Assembly (NCBI GenBank): GCA_937960715.1
Contig: CALGOO010000171.1
Location: forward strand, 1 to 60,117
Source of the DNA: an uncultured Candidatus Competibacteraceae bacterium
GTDB lineage: Bacteria > Pseudomonadota > Gammaproteobacteria > Competibacterales > Competibacteraceae
Reading direction: 5' to 3'
DNA: 60,117 nucleotides
This document shows, in pieces, positions 7,942 to 16,235 of this stretch (its first letter is position 1; each line of letters opens with the position of its first letter). Position numbers and translations under genes: made by a program. Under the pieces are notes generated by a model that saw only the letters and a program-made list of their open reading frames with translations, was not told the DNA's origin and did not search any database.

Positions 7942-8394
7942 TTAGAACCGGGGCTCCAACGCCACCTGGCTCAGCAGCGAGTTGCCGACGAAGCAATTTT
8001 CCTTGGCCTTGCGGTGCAATTGCCGCACCGTATCCTCATCGGGAATCGTCGCGCCGCCGAACGTCACCTGGGGGCGCAGCGTCATCCGGGCGACCATGAG
8101 CTTGCCCTTCTCGTTCTTGCCGAGTTCGGCCACCGGTTCGTCCTCGTAGCGATCCACCACCAGTTTCCTGAGCGCGGCGATGGAGAGAAAGGTCAGCATG
8201 TGGCAACTGGACAGCGCCGCCAGCAACGCCTCCTCGGGGTTGCTCATCTCGGGATTGCCGGAATAGTCCGGCGCGGACGAGCCGCGCACGGTCTGCCCGC
8301 CGGCCAATCGCCAGACATGGTCGCGGCTGAAGGTTTTCACGTCAAAATCCGGCGTGGAGCGTTGCCAGCTCAAGCCAATGGAAAAACTGGACAT
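7942..8394 (-). CDS. OsmC/Ohr family hydroperoxide reductase-like protein
   Basis: This is a 150-residue OsmC-fold protein. Members reduce organic hydroperoxides with two cysteines, here Cys64 in LSSCHMLTF and Cys134 in ENCFVGNS. The spacing and sequence suit the YhfA/OsmC-like branch more than Ohr. GAGGAAT lies ahead of the ATG. It stands as a single gene after the downstream end of the 8458-14014 operon on the same strand, with a 63 bp gap. The exact substrate is unknown. Confidence 0.88.
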   Translation of the reverse strand: MSSFSIGLSWQRSTPDFDVKTFSRDHVWRLAGGQTVRGSSAPDYSGNPEMSNPEEALLAALSSCHMLTFLSIAALRKLVVDRYEDEPVAELGKNEKGKLMVARMTLRPQVTFGGATIPDEDTVRQLHRKAKENCFVGNSLLSQVALEPRF

Positions 8395-8457
8395 GATGCA
8401 TTCCTCATGGGGATGGACAAGGAAAATCCACGAGGTCGTCGACCCGTGGAACCCGCG

Positions 8458-8760
8458 TCAACGGCTGGTCGGTGGCAGCGCCTCCAACGCCGCCGACGCG
8501 CAAACGTCGCCGCGCAATGTCTGCTCCAACCGGGCGATGCGCTTGCGTAACTCGTCGTTCACCGCTTCCCGCTGGGCCAATAACGCCGCGCCATCCACGG
8601 CGCGGACGCCGAATCCCGCCCCGCTCATCAGCCAGCCGACGGCCAGCCCGCACAGCAGAATCGCCAGCGCCGCCAAACCCCAGGCCCAGGCCCGCTGGTG
8701 GCGCGGAATGGCCGTCTCGGCGGCGTAAACCGTGAATTGCTCCTGTTCCTGTCGATTCAT
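8458..8760 (-). CDS. Small single-pass membrane protein with coiled-coil tail
   Basis: This is a 100-residue protein of no family I recognise. It has a charged N-terminus (1-23), one hydrophobic helix (about 25-46), then a predicted short coiled coil (about 58-82, NDELRKRIARLEQTL). It starts 10 bp after the stop of the SrfA-like gene with a GAGGAAT Shine-Dalgarno, so the two are almost certainly co-translated. The topology suggests a cytoplasmic N-terminus with a short periplasmic tail. It may be an assembly or partner subunit of the SrfA-like protein; that is inference from position. Confidence 0.75.
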   Translation of the reverse strand: MNRQEQEQFTVYAAETAIPRHQRAWAWGLAALAILLCGLAVGWLMSGAGFGVRAVDGAALLAQREAVNDELRKRIARLEQTLRGDVCASAALEALPPTSR

Positions 8761-8770
8761 GCCGGATTCC

Positions 8771-10870
8771 TCAGCGCTCGACGGTGAAGGTCGTGACCGG
8801 CGTCATCGCATTGGGCCGGACCGTACCCTTGAATACCGACTCCTGGCCGCCCCGGATCAGGCGCACCTGAAACGGCGTCTCTCGGGGGTTCTGCTCGTCC
8901 TTGCGCGGCGCGTAACGCACGGCGATTTCGTAGCTTCCCGGCGTGGTCCGACCCGCTGGCCAGAAAGCATTCTCCACCGGCCGGTCGCTGAGCGCGCCGC
9001 GCGTGGCATTGGCGTCCACATCCAGAGTGCCGCCGCATGCGGCTGGATTGCGGTAATCCAGTTGCTGGCCGGATGGGCAGCGCACCACCAAGTCGAGATC
9101 GCCTGGACCGTTCCACAACAGCGTCGCGGTGATTTCACCGGTCGTCGCGCCGGTCTCGGTCATGCGGTTCGTAAATTCCCGGCGTTCCTCGGCGGTTGGC
9201 TCGGCCTTGACCGGCGGCTCCGTCAAGGCGGGTGGTTCGGCCTTCCTGATCGGCGGTTCGGTTCGAGCGAGCGGCTCGGTCTTGACCGGCGGTTCAGCCT
9301 GGGGTCGTGGCGGTTGGCGGGTCGGCGCATCCGCCACCGGCGCACGCCCAACCAAAACCTCTTCCAAGGTTCGCGTGGGCGATTTCGTTTCCGGCGAAGC
9401 GCGAGATTCCAGCCTCGACAATGGTGGGCTGACGCTGTCCGAAGGATCGATGGCGCTCACTGGCGGCATGGCTGTCGGCGACACGGCATGGTCCGGCGTG
9501 ATGGGTGTTGCCGTCGCTGGAACCGCGGGGGCGACGGGCGGCGCCATGCCGGGGGTAGTCGCCGCGCGGGCGGCAGTTGGCGCATCCACGGTTGGAATTG
9601 CCACAGAGTGGTTGGAGGGGGCGGTGACCGCCGGTTCACGCGAGCCATTCCCGCTCGCGACCGCGACCGCGGATTGAGCTGGAGCCGCGCGGCCCTGGCC
9701 GGATTCCCGAATCGCGGGAACGGCGGTGTCCGCTCTGGCGGCCGGCAACGGACACTGACCACGTCGCTCGGCGAGTTGCGTCAACAAACTTTCCAGCCGG
9801 CTCCGCAATTCCGCCTCGGTGTGCTGGGCCTGGGCCAAGACGCGCTCCAGGTCGGCGTCCAGGACGGACTTCGATTCCTGACCCGACGCGGAAAATGGCG
9901 CTGGCCACCCCATCCCCCACCGGAACGCCGCGATCACGGCCAGCAATACGGCCAGCGCGAACACGCTCCAAAAATACCGGGAACCGACCACCACGTAACG
10001 CCATTGGGTTCCGGATTCGAACTCAGACCCGGATTTGGGCTCCACCGCCGCATCGAGCGGTGCCGCGGCCGACCTAGGGGTTTCGGATTCGGATTGAGAA
10101 TCCTGTGATGCTGGGGACACGACCGCCGCTGGTGGGGGCTTGGATTCCGACGGCAGTTCCGGCGGCGATTCCGACAGGGTCGGAGACGAGGCCGGCTCTG
10201 GGGGTGGAATCGGTTCCGGTGGCGGTTCCTGCGCCGGGGTGGGCCATGGCGCGACCGGCGGCGATTCGGTCAACGGCGGCGGCTCGGTTCCGGACTCCGG
10301 CGCGGCGGCCCGTTCGGGCATGGCGATTTCCGGTATCACCACATCGCGTGCTGGTTCAGCCGGTTTCGACGCAGCCGGCGGAACCAGCGGGCTTCGCGCC
10401 GGCTCCGCCAGCGTCTCCCAGGGTCGATCCGGGGTGAAGCCCCAGCGGATCATCACCGGTCGTCCCTCGACCAAAAACAGTTCGGTTTCGGCTGGCGTGC
10501 TCAGGGCCACCCGCAACATCGCCCCCAATTGCGCCCGGCGGGCTTCCTTTGAAGCGGCGTAACGCTCCGCCACCTCCCGCCCACGGTCCAACAGGTCGTG
10601 GACTTGAGCAAGTAGCGGCTGGCGCTGTTCCTCGGGCAGATCGCCCAGCGCCGCTGGCGGATGATCGGGATCGCCTTCGGTATACCAGTCGATCCGGTCG
10701 TTGACGCGATCCACCACCGGTTCGGCCAATAGCGCCGCCGCCTCCGATCCCAGCTCACTGGCCAGCACCGCCCGAATCTGCGGGTACAGGGCGTGCAGTG
10801 GCTGACCAAAGCCGCCGGTCTCGCGCATCCCCGCGAAGGATCCACTGCTGAGAAGAATCTGTTCCACCAT
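8771..10870 (-). CDS. SrfA-like single-pass envelope protein
   Basis: This is a 699-residue protein in four parts. Residues 1 to about 150 form a globular domain with DRIDWY (58-63) and a V-x-GRPVMIRWGF patch (about 134-145). These resemble, as I recall them, the N-terminus of the virulence-associated SrfA family. A Pro/Glu/Ser-rich linker follows (about 155-290), then one transmembrane helix (about 299-319), a coiled coil and a second low-complexity linker. The C-terminal beta domain (about 585-699, GDLDLVVRC, CGGTLDVDAN, ENAFWP) also looks SrfA-like. The C-terminal domain would be periplasmic. SrfB- and SrfC-like genes occur at 57652 and 51784. Family assignment is by recall and no search was run. 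Confidence 0.65.
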   Translation of the reverse strand: MVEQILLSSGSFAGMRETGGFGQPLHALYPQIRAVLASELGSEAAALLAEPVVDRVNDRIDWYTEGDPDHPPAALGDLPEEQRQPLLAQVHDLLDRGREVAERYAASKEARRAQLGAMLRVALSTPAETELFLVEGRPVMIRWGFTPDRPWETLAEPARSPLVPPAASKPAEPARDVVIPEIAMPERAAAPESGTEPPPLTESPPVAPWPTPAQEPPPEPIPPPEPASSPTLSESPPELPSESKPPPAAVVSPASQDSQSESETPRSAAAPLDAAVEPKSGSEFESGTQWRYVVVGSRYFWSVFALAVLLAVIAAFRWGMGWPAPFSASGQESKSVLDADLERVLAQAQHTEAELRSRLESLLTQLAERRGQCPLPAARADTAVPAIRESGQGRAAPAQSAVAVASGNGSREPAVTAPSNHSVAIPTVDAPTAARAATTPGMAPPVAPAVPATATPITPDHAVSPTAMPPVSAIDPSDSVSPPLSRLESRASPETKSPTRTLEEVLVGRAPVADAPTRQPPRPQAEPPVKTEPLARTEPPIRKAEPPALTEPPVKAEPTAEERREFTNRMTETGATTGEITATLLWNGPGDLDLVVRCPSGQQLDYRNPAACGGTLDVDANATRGALSDRPVENAFWPAGRTTPGSYEIAVRYAPRKDEQNPRETPFQVRLIRGGQESVFKGTVRPNAMTPVTTFTVER

Positions 10871-10917
10871 GCCCGCCGCGCCTCGCTAGGTTCCTGAATC
10901 CCGAACGACTTCCCAAT

Positions 10918-11397
10918 TCAACGCGCCGAGGCGCTTGATCGGCTTGGCGGAGCCACCGCGTCGGCCGGCTCGGTCAGGGCAATATCGACACCACCGCCAC
11001 CCAGGGTCAGATCAAGGCCATACTGTACGTTCTGCAAATACAGCATGACGCCCTTCTCGTTGCGCAACACGGCGTTGCCGCCACCCTGCACCACGGTCAA
11101 CCCACCCTCGACCACGATATAGCGTCCGGGGAAATCAGCCAGTTCTCGCAGGCGGTAGACCTGACCGAGAGCATCCACGCTGGCGATGCCCAGCGTCGCC
11201 GCCTTGATCCCGGAAACGGTGAACGGATATTTTCGCCCCTGGAATTCCAGCGCGCCCTGCCCCCACTGATAGCCGAACACCAGCCCGATCGCCGTGCTGG
11301 AAAACGCCAGGCGAGCGTCTGGTCGCCGATCCTGGGCCAGGGCCGTACCCGCTCCGGCAATCAGCGCCATCATCAAAACCATTTGCATGAATCGCAT
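10918..11397 (-). CDS. Small periplasmic protein, DUF1134/EipA-like
   Basis: This 159-residue exported protein has a signal peptide ending near TALAQ. The mature part is rich in Gly and beta-prone segments (GLVFGYQWGQGALEFQG, then TVSGIKAATLGIASVDALG). The repeating pattern resembles the DUF1134/EipA family of periplasmic beta proteins linked to envelope integrity, but the match is from memory and weak. The ATG at 11397 gives a clean signal peptide; an upstream in-frame start at 11451 would overlap the TAXI gene. It lies 23 bp after that gene and 47 bp before the SrfA-like gene. Confidence 0.55.
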   Translation of the reverse strand: MRFMQMVLMMALIAGAGTALAQDRRPDARLAFSSTAIGLVFGYQWGQGALEFQGRKYPFTVSGIKAATLGIASVDALGQVYRLRELADFPGRYIVVEGGLTVVQGGGNAVLRNEKGVMLYLQNVQYGLDLTLGGGGVDIALTEPADAVAPPSRSSASAR

Positions 11398-11420
11398 CGG
11401 TTTCTCTCCCCAGATGAAGC

Positions 11421-12473
11421 TCAGGCTGCCGGGATCGAATACCGGGGCCATTCAAACTGATTCAGCAACATCTTTTCCAGTTCGCGGGTCAAGTCCACCT
11501 TCGGACCGCCACCCTTGACGCCGCTGCGCGAACAACTGTCCAACGGCCAGACGCCCACTTTTTCGTCAAGATTGACTTCCTTCCACTTGGGGTGGCCGGT
11601 CTGCCGGAGCACATCGATGTTGGCGCGAATGGCCTGGCCCAGTTTCGCCAACTGCTCACAGCGCTGGGCGAAATAGGGACTCCGCTTGCCGGAAAAGTCG
11701 AAGCTCATCAGCACCGCCTTGACCGCGATGGTCGATACGTCGCCGCTCAACCACTCGTAATCGACCGGGCCGATCCGGGCGGGCTGATATTCGCGCAGCA
11801 TCCGCGGATCGTCCAGCGGCACGAAATGGACGTTCGCCAGCATGGGCGCGAATTCCGGCTTGGTGATCAGGTTGCCCACCTTGGTGAACAGGCTGACCGG
11901 CTTGCCCGCCACGTAGAACGTCGCGTCGGCCTCGCCCTTGAGCACGGCGGTCACGCCCTGCAACGGCGGCAAATGGATCAGTTCGGCGGGTTTGACCCCG
12001 GTCAGTTGCAGCAGATTCATCGCGGTCAGCCAGGTGCCGCTGCCCTGCTCGCCCACCACCACCCGCTTGCCCTGCAAGCCGTCGAACGAAGTAACGGTCT
12101 TGTTGGCGAACAAATGGACCTCTTCGTTGTAGAACGGGAAGATCAGCCGCAACCGGCTGGCAACCTGGCGCGTTTCCGGGTTTTCGGAGCGGCTGAGGAA
12201 ACCCAGCACATCCGACTGGACGATGCCGAAGGTCGCGTTCTCCTTGCTGTTGATGCGCTTGATGTTGTCGATCGAACCCTGGGAGTCCTTGACCAGGATA
12301 TCCAGGCCGACGGTCTTGGCCACTCCGGCGATATCGTTGCCAAACTTGATGTAGGTGCCGGTCTGAGAACCGGTGACCATGCCGATTTGCCTGGCGTCGG
12401 CGTCGTCGGCGCGCGCCGACGTCGGTCCACAGCACAGTAACAGTAACAAGCCGCTGATCAACAGACGATTCAT
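11421..12473 (-). CDS. TAXI-family periplasmic solute-binding protein
   Basis: This is a 350-residue secreted protein with a signal peptide ending at ARA-DD. The TAXI family features are clear: GSQTGTYIKFGNDIA near the N-terminus, NSKENATFGIVQSDVL, and GEQGSGTWLTAMNLLQ. TAXI proteins normally deliver small acids or amino acids to a TRAP membrane protein (DctM-like fusion), but none is encoded here. The gene sits inside an operon of unrelated envelope proteins. An adaptor or sensory role rather than transport is therefore possible. GAGGAGTATCTGT precedes the ATG. Confidence 0.9.
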   Translation of the reverse strand: MNRLLISGLLLLLCCGPTSARADDADARQIGMVTGSQTGTYIKFGNDIAGVAKTVGLDILVKDSQGSIDNIKRINSKENATFGIVQSDVLGFLSRSENPETRQVASRLRLIFPFYNEEVHLFANKTVTSFDGLQGKRVVVGEQGSGTWLTAMNLLQLTGVKPAELIHLPPLQGVTAVLKGEADATFYVAGKPVSLFTKVGNLITKPEFAPMLANVHFVPLDDPRMLREYQPARIGPVDYEWLSGDVSTIAVKAVLMSFDFSGKRSPYFAQRCEQLAKLGQAIRANIDVLRQTGHPKWKEVNLDEKVGVWPLDSCSRSGVKGGGPKVDLTRELEKMLLNQFEWPRYSIPAA

Positions 12474-12535
12474 ACAGATACTCCTCGCGGTAAGTCGCGA
12501 TGCGGGAATCGGTTCGCTTCCGATGATTTACGTAT

Positions 12536-14014
12536 TCAAGGCGATGACTTGGGTCGACGCAACCCTTTCTCCAATTCCCGTAAGGTTGGATCGAATTGCG
12601 ATTTCAGTTCATCCTCCAGACTGCGTCCGGAGCCGCCTGGCTGGATGGGCGGAGCCGGCGGCGATTTCAGCGGAGCTTGGGGGGCCGGCGCGACCGGCGG
12701 CGGAGCGGGCGTTCGCTCGGGCGCGGGCGGTTGCCTTGGCGTAACCGGCGCGGGGGCCGGCGGCGGGGTCGAAACCGGCGGCGGAGCGGGCGTTCGCTCG
12801 GGCGCGGGCGGTTGCCTTGGCGTAACCGGCGCGGGAGCCGGCGGCGGGGTCGAAACTGGCGGCGGAGCGGGCGTTCGCTCGGGCGCGGGCGACTCCGGCG
12901 CGGGGATCGGCTCCGGCGCGGGCGCCGGGACTGGCGCGGGGATCGGTTCCGGCGCCGGTTTCGGTTCCGGCGCCGGTTTCGGTTCCGGTGCCGGTTTCGG
13001 CTCGGGGGCGCGGTGGATGCTGGTTGGAGCACCCGTCGGCGACGCGGCCATGGGAGCATTGCCGGAGCGCTGACCGAACCACCACCAGCCTCCCAGCGCC
13101 GCCAGCGCCGCCAGCAGGATCAGTCCGGTCGACAGCCCGAAACCCCCTCCAGGTCGTTCCTCGCCAGCCGCCTCGACGGGAACGGGCGGTCGCTCCGAAA
13201 GCGACGCGGGACGGCGGGATGACGCTGTAACCGTTGGCGGCTCTTCGCCCGGACCCGGCGCGACAAGGGGCGGCGGTGGAGACGGGACGACCGTTGGCTG
13301 GTCATCATCCACGGTCGGTGGAACCAGACGCCCCGACACCTTGCGGGTCGGTTCCGCGACCGGGGGACGCGGACTTGAAACCGGCGGCCGTGCCCGCCCC
13401 TCCGTCACCACCCGCGTCGGCCCCTCCTGGCTCGAATGCGATTCCCGCACCCGGTGCCCCACGACCTGGGTCGGCGCAGCGCCAGGGCCCGCCACCGTCG
13501 GATCGGCGCCAATTTCCGGAATCGCCACGTCCGGAATCGGCAAATCCGCCTGGCTCACCTCCGGCGACTCGACCGTCGGCATGGCGTCGGGTTCCGGTTC
13601 CGGGCGCGGTTTCGGGGCCGCATCCACCCGCGTGCCGCTAACCACCCGCCGCTCGCCACCGGCGGCGCCCTCTTCCAGTTCCAGCTCCAGGGGCCAGACG
13701 AAGGTCACGGCGACAGTATCCGACAACCCCTGCCCGCGCACCCCCAGGGTGTACGGCCTGTTCTCCAGTTGGAACGCCAGATCGGGATGGACGATGAATT
13801 TCAGCGCGTCTCCGCTGTACCACGCTTCATCGGGTTGCAACCAGCATTCCGCGCCCTGCCAGCCGTCCGAACCGAGATGGTTGGCGGCAAAACCGTGGCG
13901 GCTGAGCGTGAACTCGAAGGTCTCCAGCCCGCGCGGCAATCCGTTGAGGGTAATGATGGCGTGTCCCAGCGGACGAGCGGGGTCTTCCGAAACACGAACC
14001 GATAGGGTGGCCAT
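12536..14014 (-). CDS. Proline-rich single-pass membrane protein of unknown function
   Basis: This is a 492-residue protein and the first gene of the five-gene operon. Residues 1 to about 115 form a beta-rich globular domain of no family I recognise. A linker (about 120-285) contains repeated P-T-x-V motifs (PTVAG, PTQVV, PTRVV, PTVVP, PTVTA). A transmembrane helix (about 291-313) ends in WWWFG, and a long Pro/Ala/Glu tail contains EPKPAP and PAPERTPAPPP repeats. A short charged amphipathic end follows. The motif DVAIPEI is shared with the linker of the SrfA-like protein (DVVIPEI). The start at 14014 has GGAGGATG upstream; the frame is open to 14233 without coding character. Confidence 0.75.
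   Translation of the reverse strand: MATLSVRVSEDPARPLGHAIITLNGLPRGLETFEFTLSRHGFAANHLGSDGWQGAECWLQPDEAWYSGDALKFIVHPDLAFQLENRPYTLGVRGQGLSDTVAVTFVWPLELELEEGAAGGERRVVSGTRVDAAPKPRPEPEPDAMPTVESPEVSQADLPIPDVAIPEIGADPTVAGPGAAPTQVVGHRVRESHSSQEGPTRVVTEGRARPPVSSPRPPVAEPTRKVSGRLVPPTVDDDQPTVVPSPPPPLVAPGPGEEPPTVTASSRRPASLSERPPVPVEAAGEERPGGGFGLSTGLILLAALAALGGWWWFGQRSGNAPMAASPTGAPTSIHRAPEPKPAPEPKPAPEPKPAPEPIPAPVPAPAPEPIPAPESPAPERTPAPPPVSTPPPAPAPVTPRQPPAPERTPAPPPVSTPPPAPAPVTPRQPPAPERTPAPPPVAPAPQAPLKSPPAPPIQPGGSGRSLEDELKSQFDPTLRELEKGLRRPKSSP
12701..12891. repeat. 81-bp tandem repeat in the proline-rich tail
   Basis: A unit beginning CGGAGCGGGCGTTCGCTCGG recurs at 12701, 12782 and 12863 (2.4 copies, nearly identical). 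The exact 27-codon period keeps the frame and repeats the peptide block PAPERTPAPPPV. It is a candidate site for copy-number variation between strains. Confidence 0.95.
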
Positions 14015-14189
14015 CCAACATCCTCCAGGATTCTTATGGGTTAGATTGTAAACGAAGCGTGGAGGAACCGCATGGCCCACGGCCGGACCGGAAGTCGTGG
14101 CGACGGTCCCGGCGCGATCCGCTATATCGCGCCCGAACTTTCTGATAGGGTTATCAAAAATCAGCCCTTCCGATGGAGCTTTCCGATCC

Positions 14190-15314
14190 ATGACCTGTGA
14201 CCTCCTCTCCCTCGCGGCACCCGGCGTGCGCACCCTGCAACCCTATCAGCCCGGCAAACCGGAAAGCGAGCTGCGCCGGGAATACGGCCTGAGCGATATC
14301 GTCAAGCTGGCGTCCAACGAAAATCCGCTCGGCCCCAGCCCCCGGGCGCTGACCGCGATCCGCGACGCCCTAAGCGGCTTGGCCCGCTATCCCGACGGCA
14401 ACGGCTTCGAACTCAAGGCCGCGCTGTCGGCCAAACTCGGCTTGTCCACGGCGACGCTGACCTTGGGCAATGGCTCCAACGACGTGCTGGAACTGGTGGC
14501 GCGGGCGTTCCTGACCCCGGAGCATGAAGCGGTGTTTTCCGAACACGCCTTCGCGGTCTATCCCATCGTCACCCAGGCCATCGGCGCGACCGCCCGCGTC
14601 GCCAAGGCCAATCCGCCCGATCACGCCATGCCTTACGGTCACGATCCAGCGGCCCTGCTGGCGCTGATCAACGACCGCACCCGCGTCGTATTCGTCGCCA
14701 ACCCCAACAACCCGACCGGCACCTGGTTGAAAACGGGGGAACTGGAAGCGTTTCTGGAAGCGATTCCCGAATCGGTCATCGCGGTAGTGGACGAAGCCTA
14801 TTTCGAATACGTCGAGGCCGACGCGGATTGCCCCAACGCCCTGCGCTGGCTCGACCGCTTCCCCAATCTCGTCGTGACCCGCACCTTCTCCAAGGCTTAC
14901 GGACTGGCCGGACTGCGGGTCGGCTACGCGATCTCGCATCCCCAGGTGGCGGATTTGCTCAACCGGGTTCGCGAGCCGTTCAACGTCAACAGCCTGGCGC
15001 TGGTCGCGGCGGCGGCGGCGCTGGACGATTTCGGGCATCTGGAACGGAGCCGGGCGGTCAACCGGGCCGGGATGGAGCAGTTGCGGAACGCCTGCCGCCA
15101 ACTGGGATTGCCCGGGTTGCCCTCGGTCGGCAATTTCCTGTGCGTGGATGTCGGCCGGCCCGGGCGGGACGTGTTTCTGGAACTGCTCAAGCGCGGCGTC
15201 ATCACCCGGCCGGTGGACAACTACGGCCTGCCCCGCTTCCTGCGCATCAGCATCGGCGCCGAGGCGGAAAACGCCCGCTTCATCGAGACGCTGACCGACG
15301 TGTTGAAGGGTTGA
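14190..15314 (+). CDS. hisC: Histidinol-phosphate aminotransferase
   Basis: This is a 374-residue class I/II PLP aminotransferase. The substrate loop NENPLGPSP (43-51), NPNNPTG (171-177), Asp201 and the PLP lysine Lys235 in TFSKAYGLAG are all seen, with RVGYA following. HisC converts imidazole acetol phosphate to histidinol phosphate; many paralogs also act on phenylpyruvate and prephenate. Being placed 1 bp before tyrA favours a role in aromatic as well as histidine synthesis. The ATG at 14190 follows GGAG and matches the usual N-terminus; an open stretch from 14097 was discarded. Confidence 0.95.
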   Translation: MTCDLLSLAAPGVRTLQPYQPGKPESELRREYGLSDIVKLASNENPLGPSPRALTAIRDALSGLARYPDGNGFELKAALSAKLGLSTATLTLGNGSNDVLELVARAFLTPEHEAVFSEHAFAVYPIVTQAIGATARVAKANPPDHAMPYGHDPAALLALINDRTRVVFVANPNNPTGTWLKTGELEAFLEAIPESVIAVVDEAYFEYVEADADCPNALRWLDRFPNLVVTRTFSKAYGLAGLRVGYAISHPQVADLLNRVREPFNVNSLALVAAAAALDDFGHLERSRAVNRAGMEQLRNACRQLGLPGLPSVGNFLCVDVGRPGRDVFLELLKRGVITRPVDNYGLPRFLRISIGAEAENARFIETLTDVLKG

Positions 15315-15315
15315 C

Positions 15316-16194
15316 ATGACCGCGACGCAACCCCTGATCCGTCGTCTGTGCGTCATCGGCGTCGGCCTGATCGGCGGCTCGTTGGCCCGCGCCCTGCGCG
15401 AGCAGGGCGAAGTCGCCGAAGTGGTCGGCTCCGGCCGCAACGAGGACAACCTGCGCGCGGCGATTCGCCTGGGCGTGGTGGACCGTTACGACACCGATCC
15501 CGCCCGCGCGGTCGTCGACGCCGACGTGGTGGTGGTAGCCGTACCGCTGGGCGCCATCGAATCCGTGTTGCGCGCCATCGTCCCGCGCCTGGCGACCGAC
15601 GCGGTGGTCACCGACGTGGGCAGCGCCAAGGGCAGCGTGGTGGCCGACGTGGAGCGGGTTTACGGTCACATCCCCCCCCACTTCGTGCCCGGCCATCCCA
15701 TCGCCGGCACTGAGAAGAGCGGGGTCGAAGCCTCGTTCGCGACTCTGTTCCAGCGCCGGCGAGTGATCCTGACGCCGCTGGCGGAAACCGCCGCCGCCGC
15801 CCATCGCCTGATCAAACGGATGTGGGAATTGACCGGGGCCGAGGTGGTGGACATGGGCGTGCGCCATCACGACGCGGTGCTGGCGGCGACCAGCCATCTG
15901 CCGCACATGCTGGCCTACACCCTGGTCGATACCCTGGCTCGCCTGGACGACCGGGCTGAAATCTTCCGTTACGCCGCCGGCGGTTTTCGGGATTTCACCC
16001 GCATCGCCTCCAGCGACCCGACGATGTGGGGTGACATCTGCGCCGCCAACCGCGAGCAATTGCTGGAAATGATCGCGTTGTTCAGCGCCGATCTGGCGCG
16101 GCTGGCCGAAGCGATCCGCGCCGACGACCGCGCCGCGATTCTCGCCGTCTTCCAGCGGGCCAAGCGCGCCCGCGACAACCTCTATCTGGATTGA
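15316..16194 (+). CDS. tyrA: Prephenate/arogenate dehydrogenase
   Basis: TyrA (292 residues) oxidatively decarboxylates prephenate (or arogenate) to the tyrosine precursor. It has an N-terminal NAD(P) Rossmann motif GVGLIGGSLA (15-24), then the prephenate-site motif PGHPIAGTEKSGVEA with His127, followed by the helical domain. There is no fused chorismate mutase or ACT domain. It starts 1 bp after the hisC stop. In pseudomonads aroA often follows directly or is fused; here the operon ends and the next gene is convergent. Confidence 0.95.
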   Translation: MTATQPLIRRLCVIGVGLIGGSLARALREQGEVAEVVGSGRNEDNLRAAIRLGVVDRYDTDPARAVVDADVVVVAVPLGAIESVLRAIVPRLATDAVVTDVGSAKGSVVADVERVYGHIPPHFVPGHPIAGTEKSGVEASFATLFQRRRVILTPLAETAAAAHRLIKRMWELTGAEVVDMGVRHHDAVLAATSHLPHMLAYTLVDTLARLDDRAEIFRYAAGGFRDFTRIASSDPTMWGDICAANREQLLEMIALFSADLARLAEAIRADDRAAILAVFQRAKRARDNLYLD

Positions 16195-16235
16195 TGGAGA
16201 GCGTGGCATCACCGACCCGAAGGGGAGAGTGGGTA

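Noticed and set aside
9129..9677. 182-codon plus-strand Gly/Ser-rich frame opposite the SrfA-like gene
   Set aside because: Mirror of a Pro/Ala-rich linker; such low-complexity antisense frames are expected.
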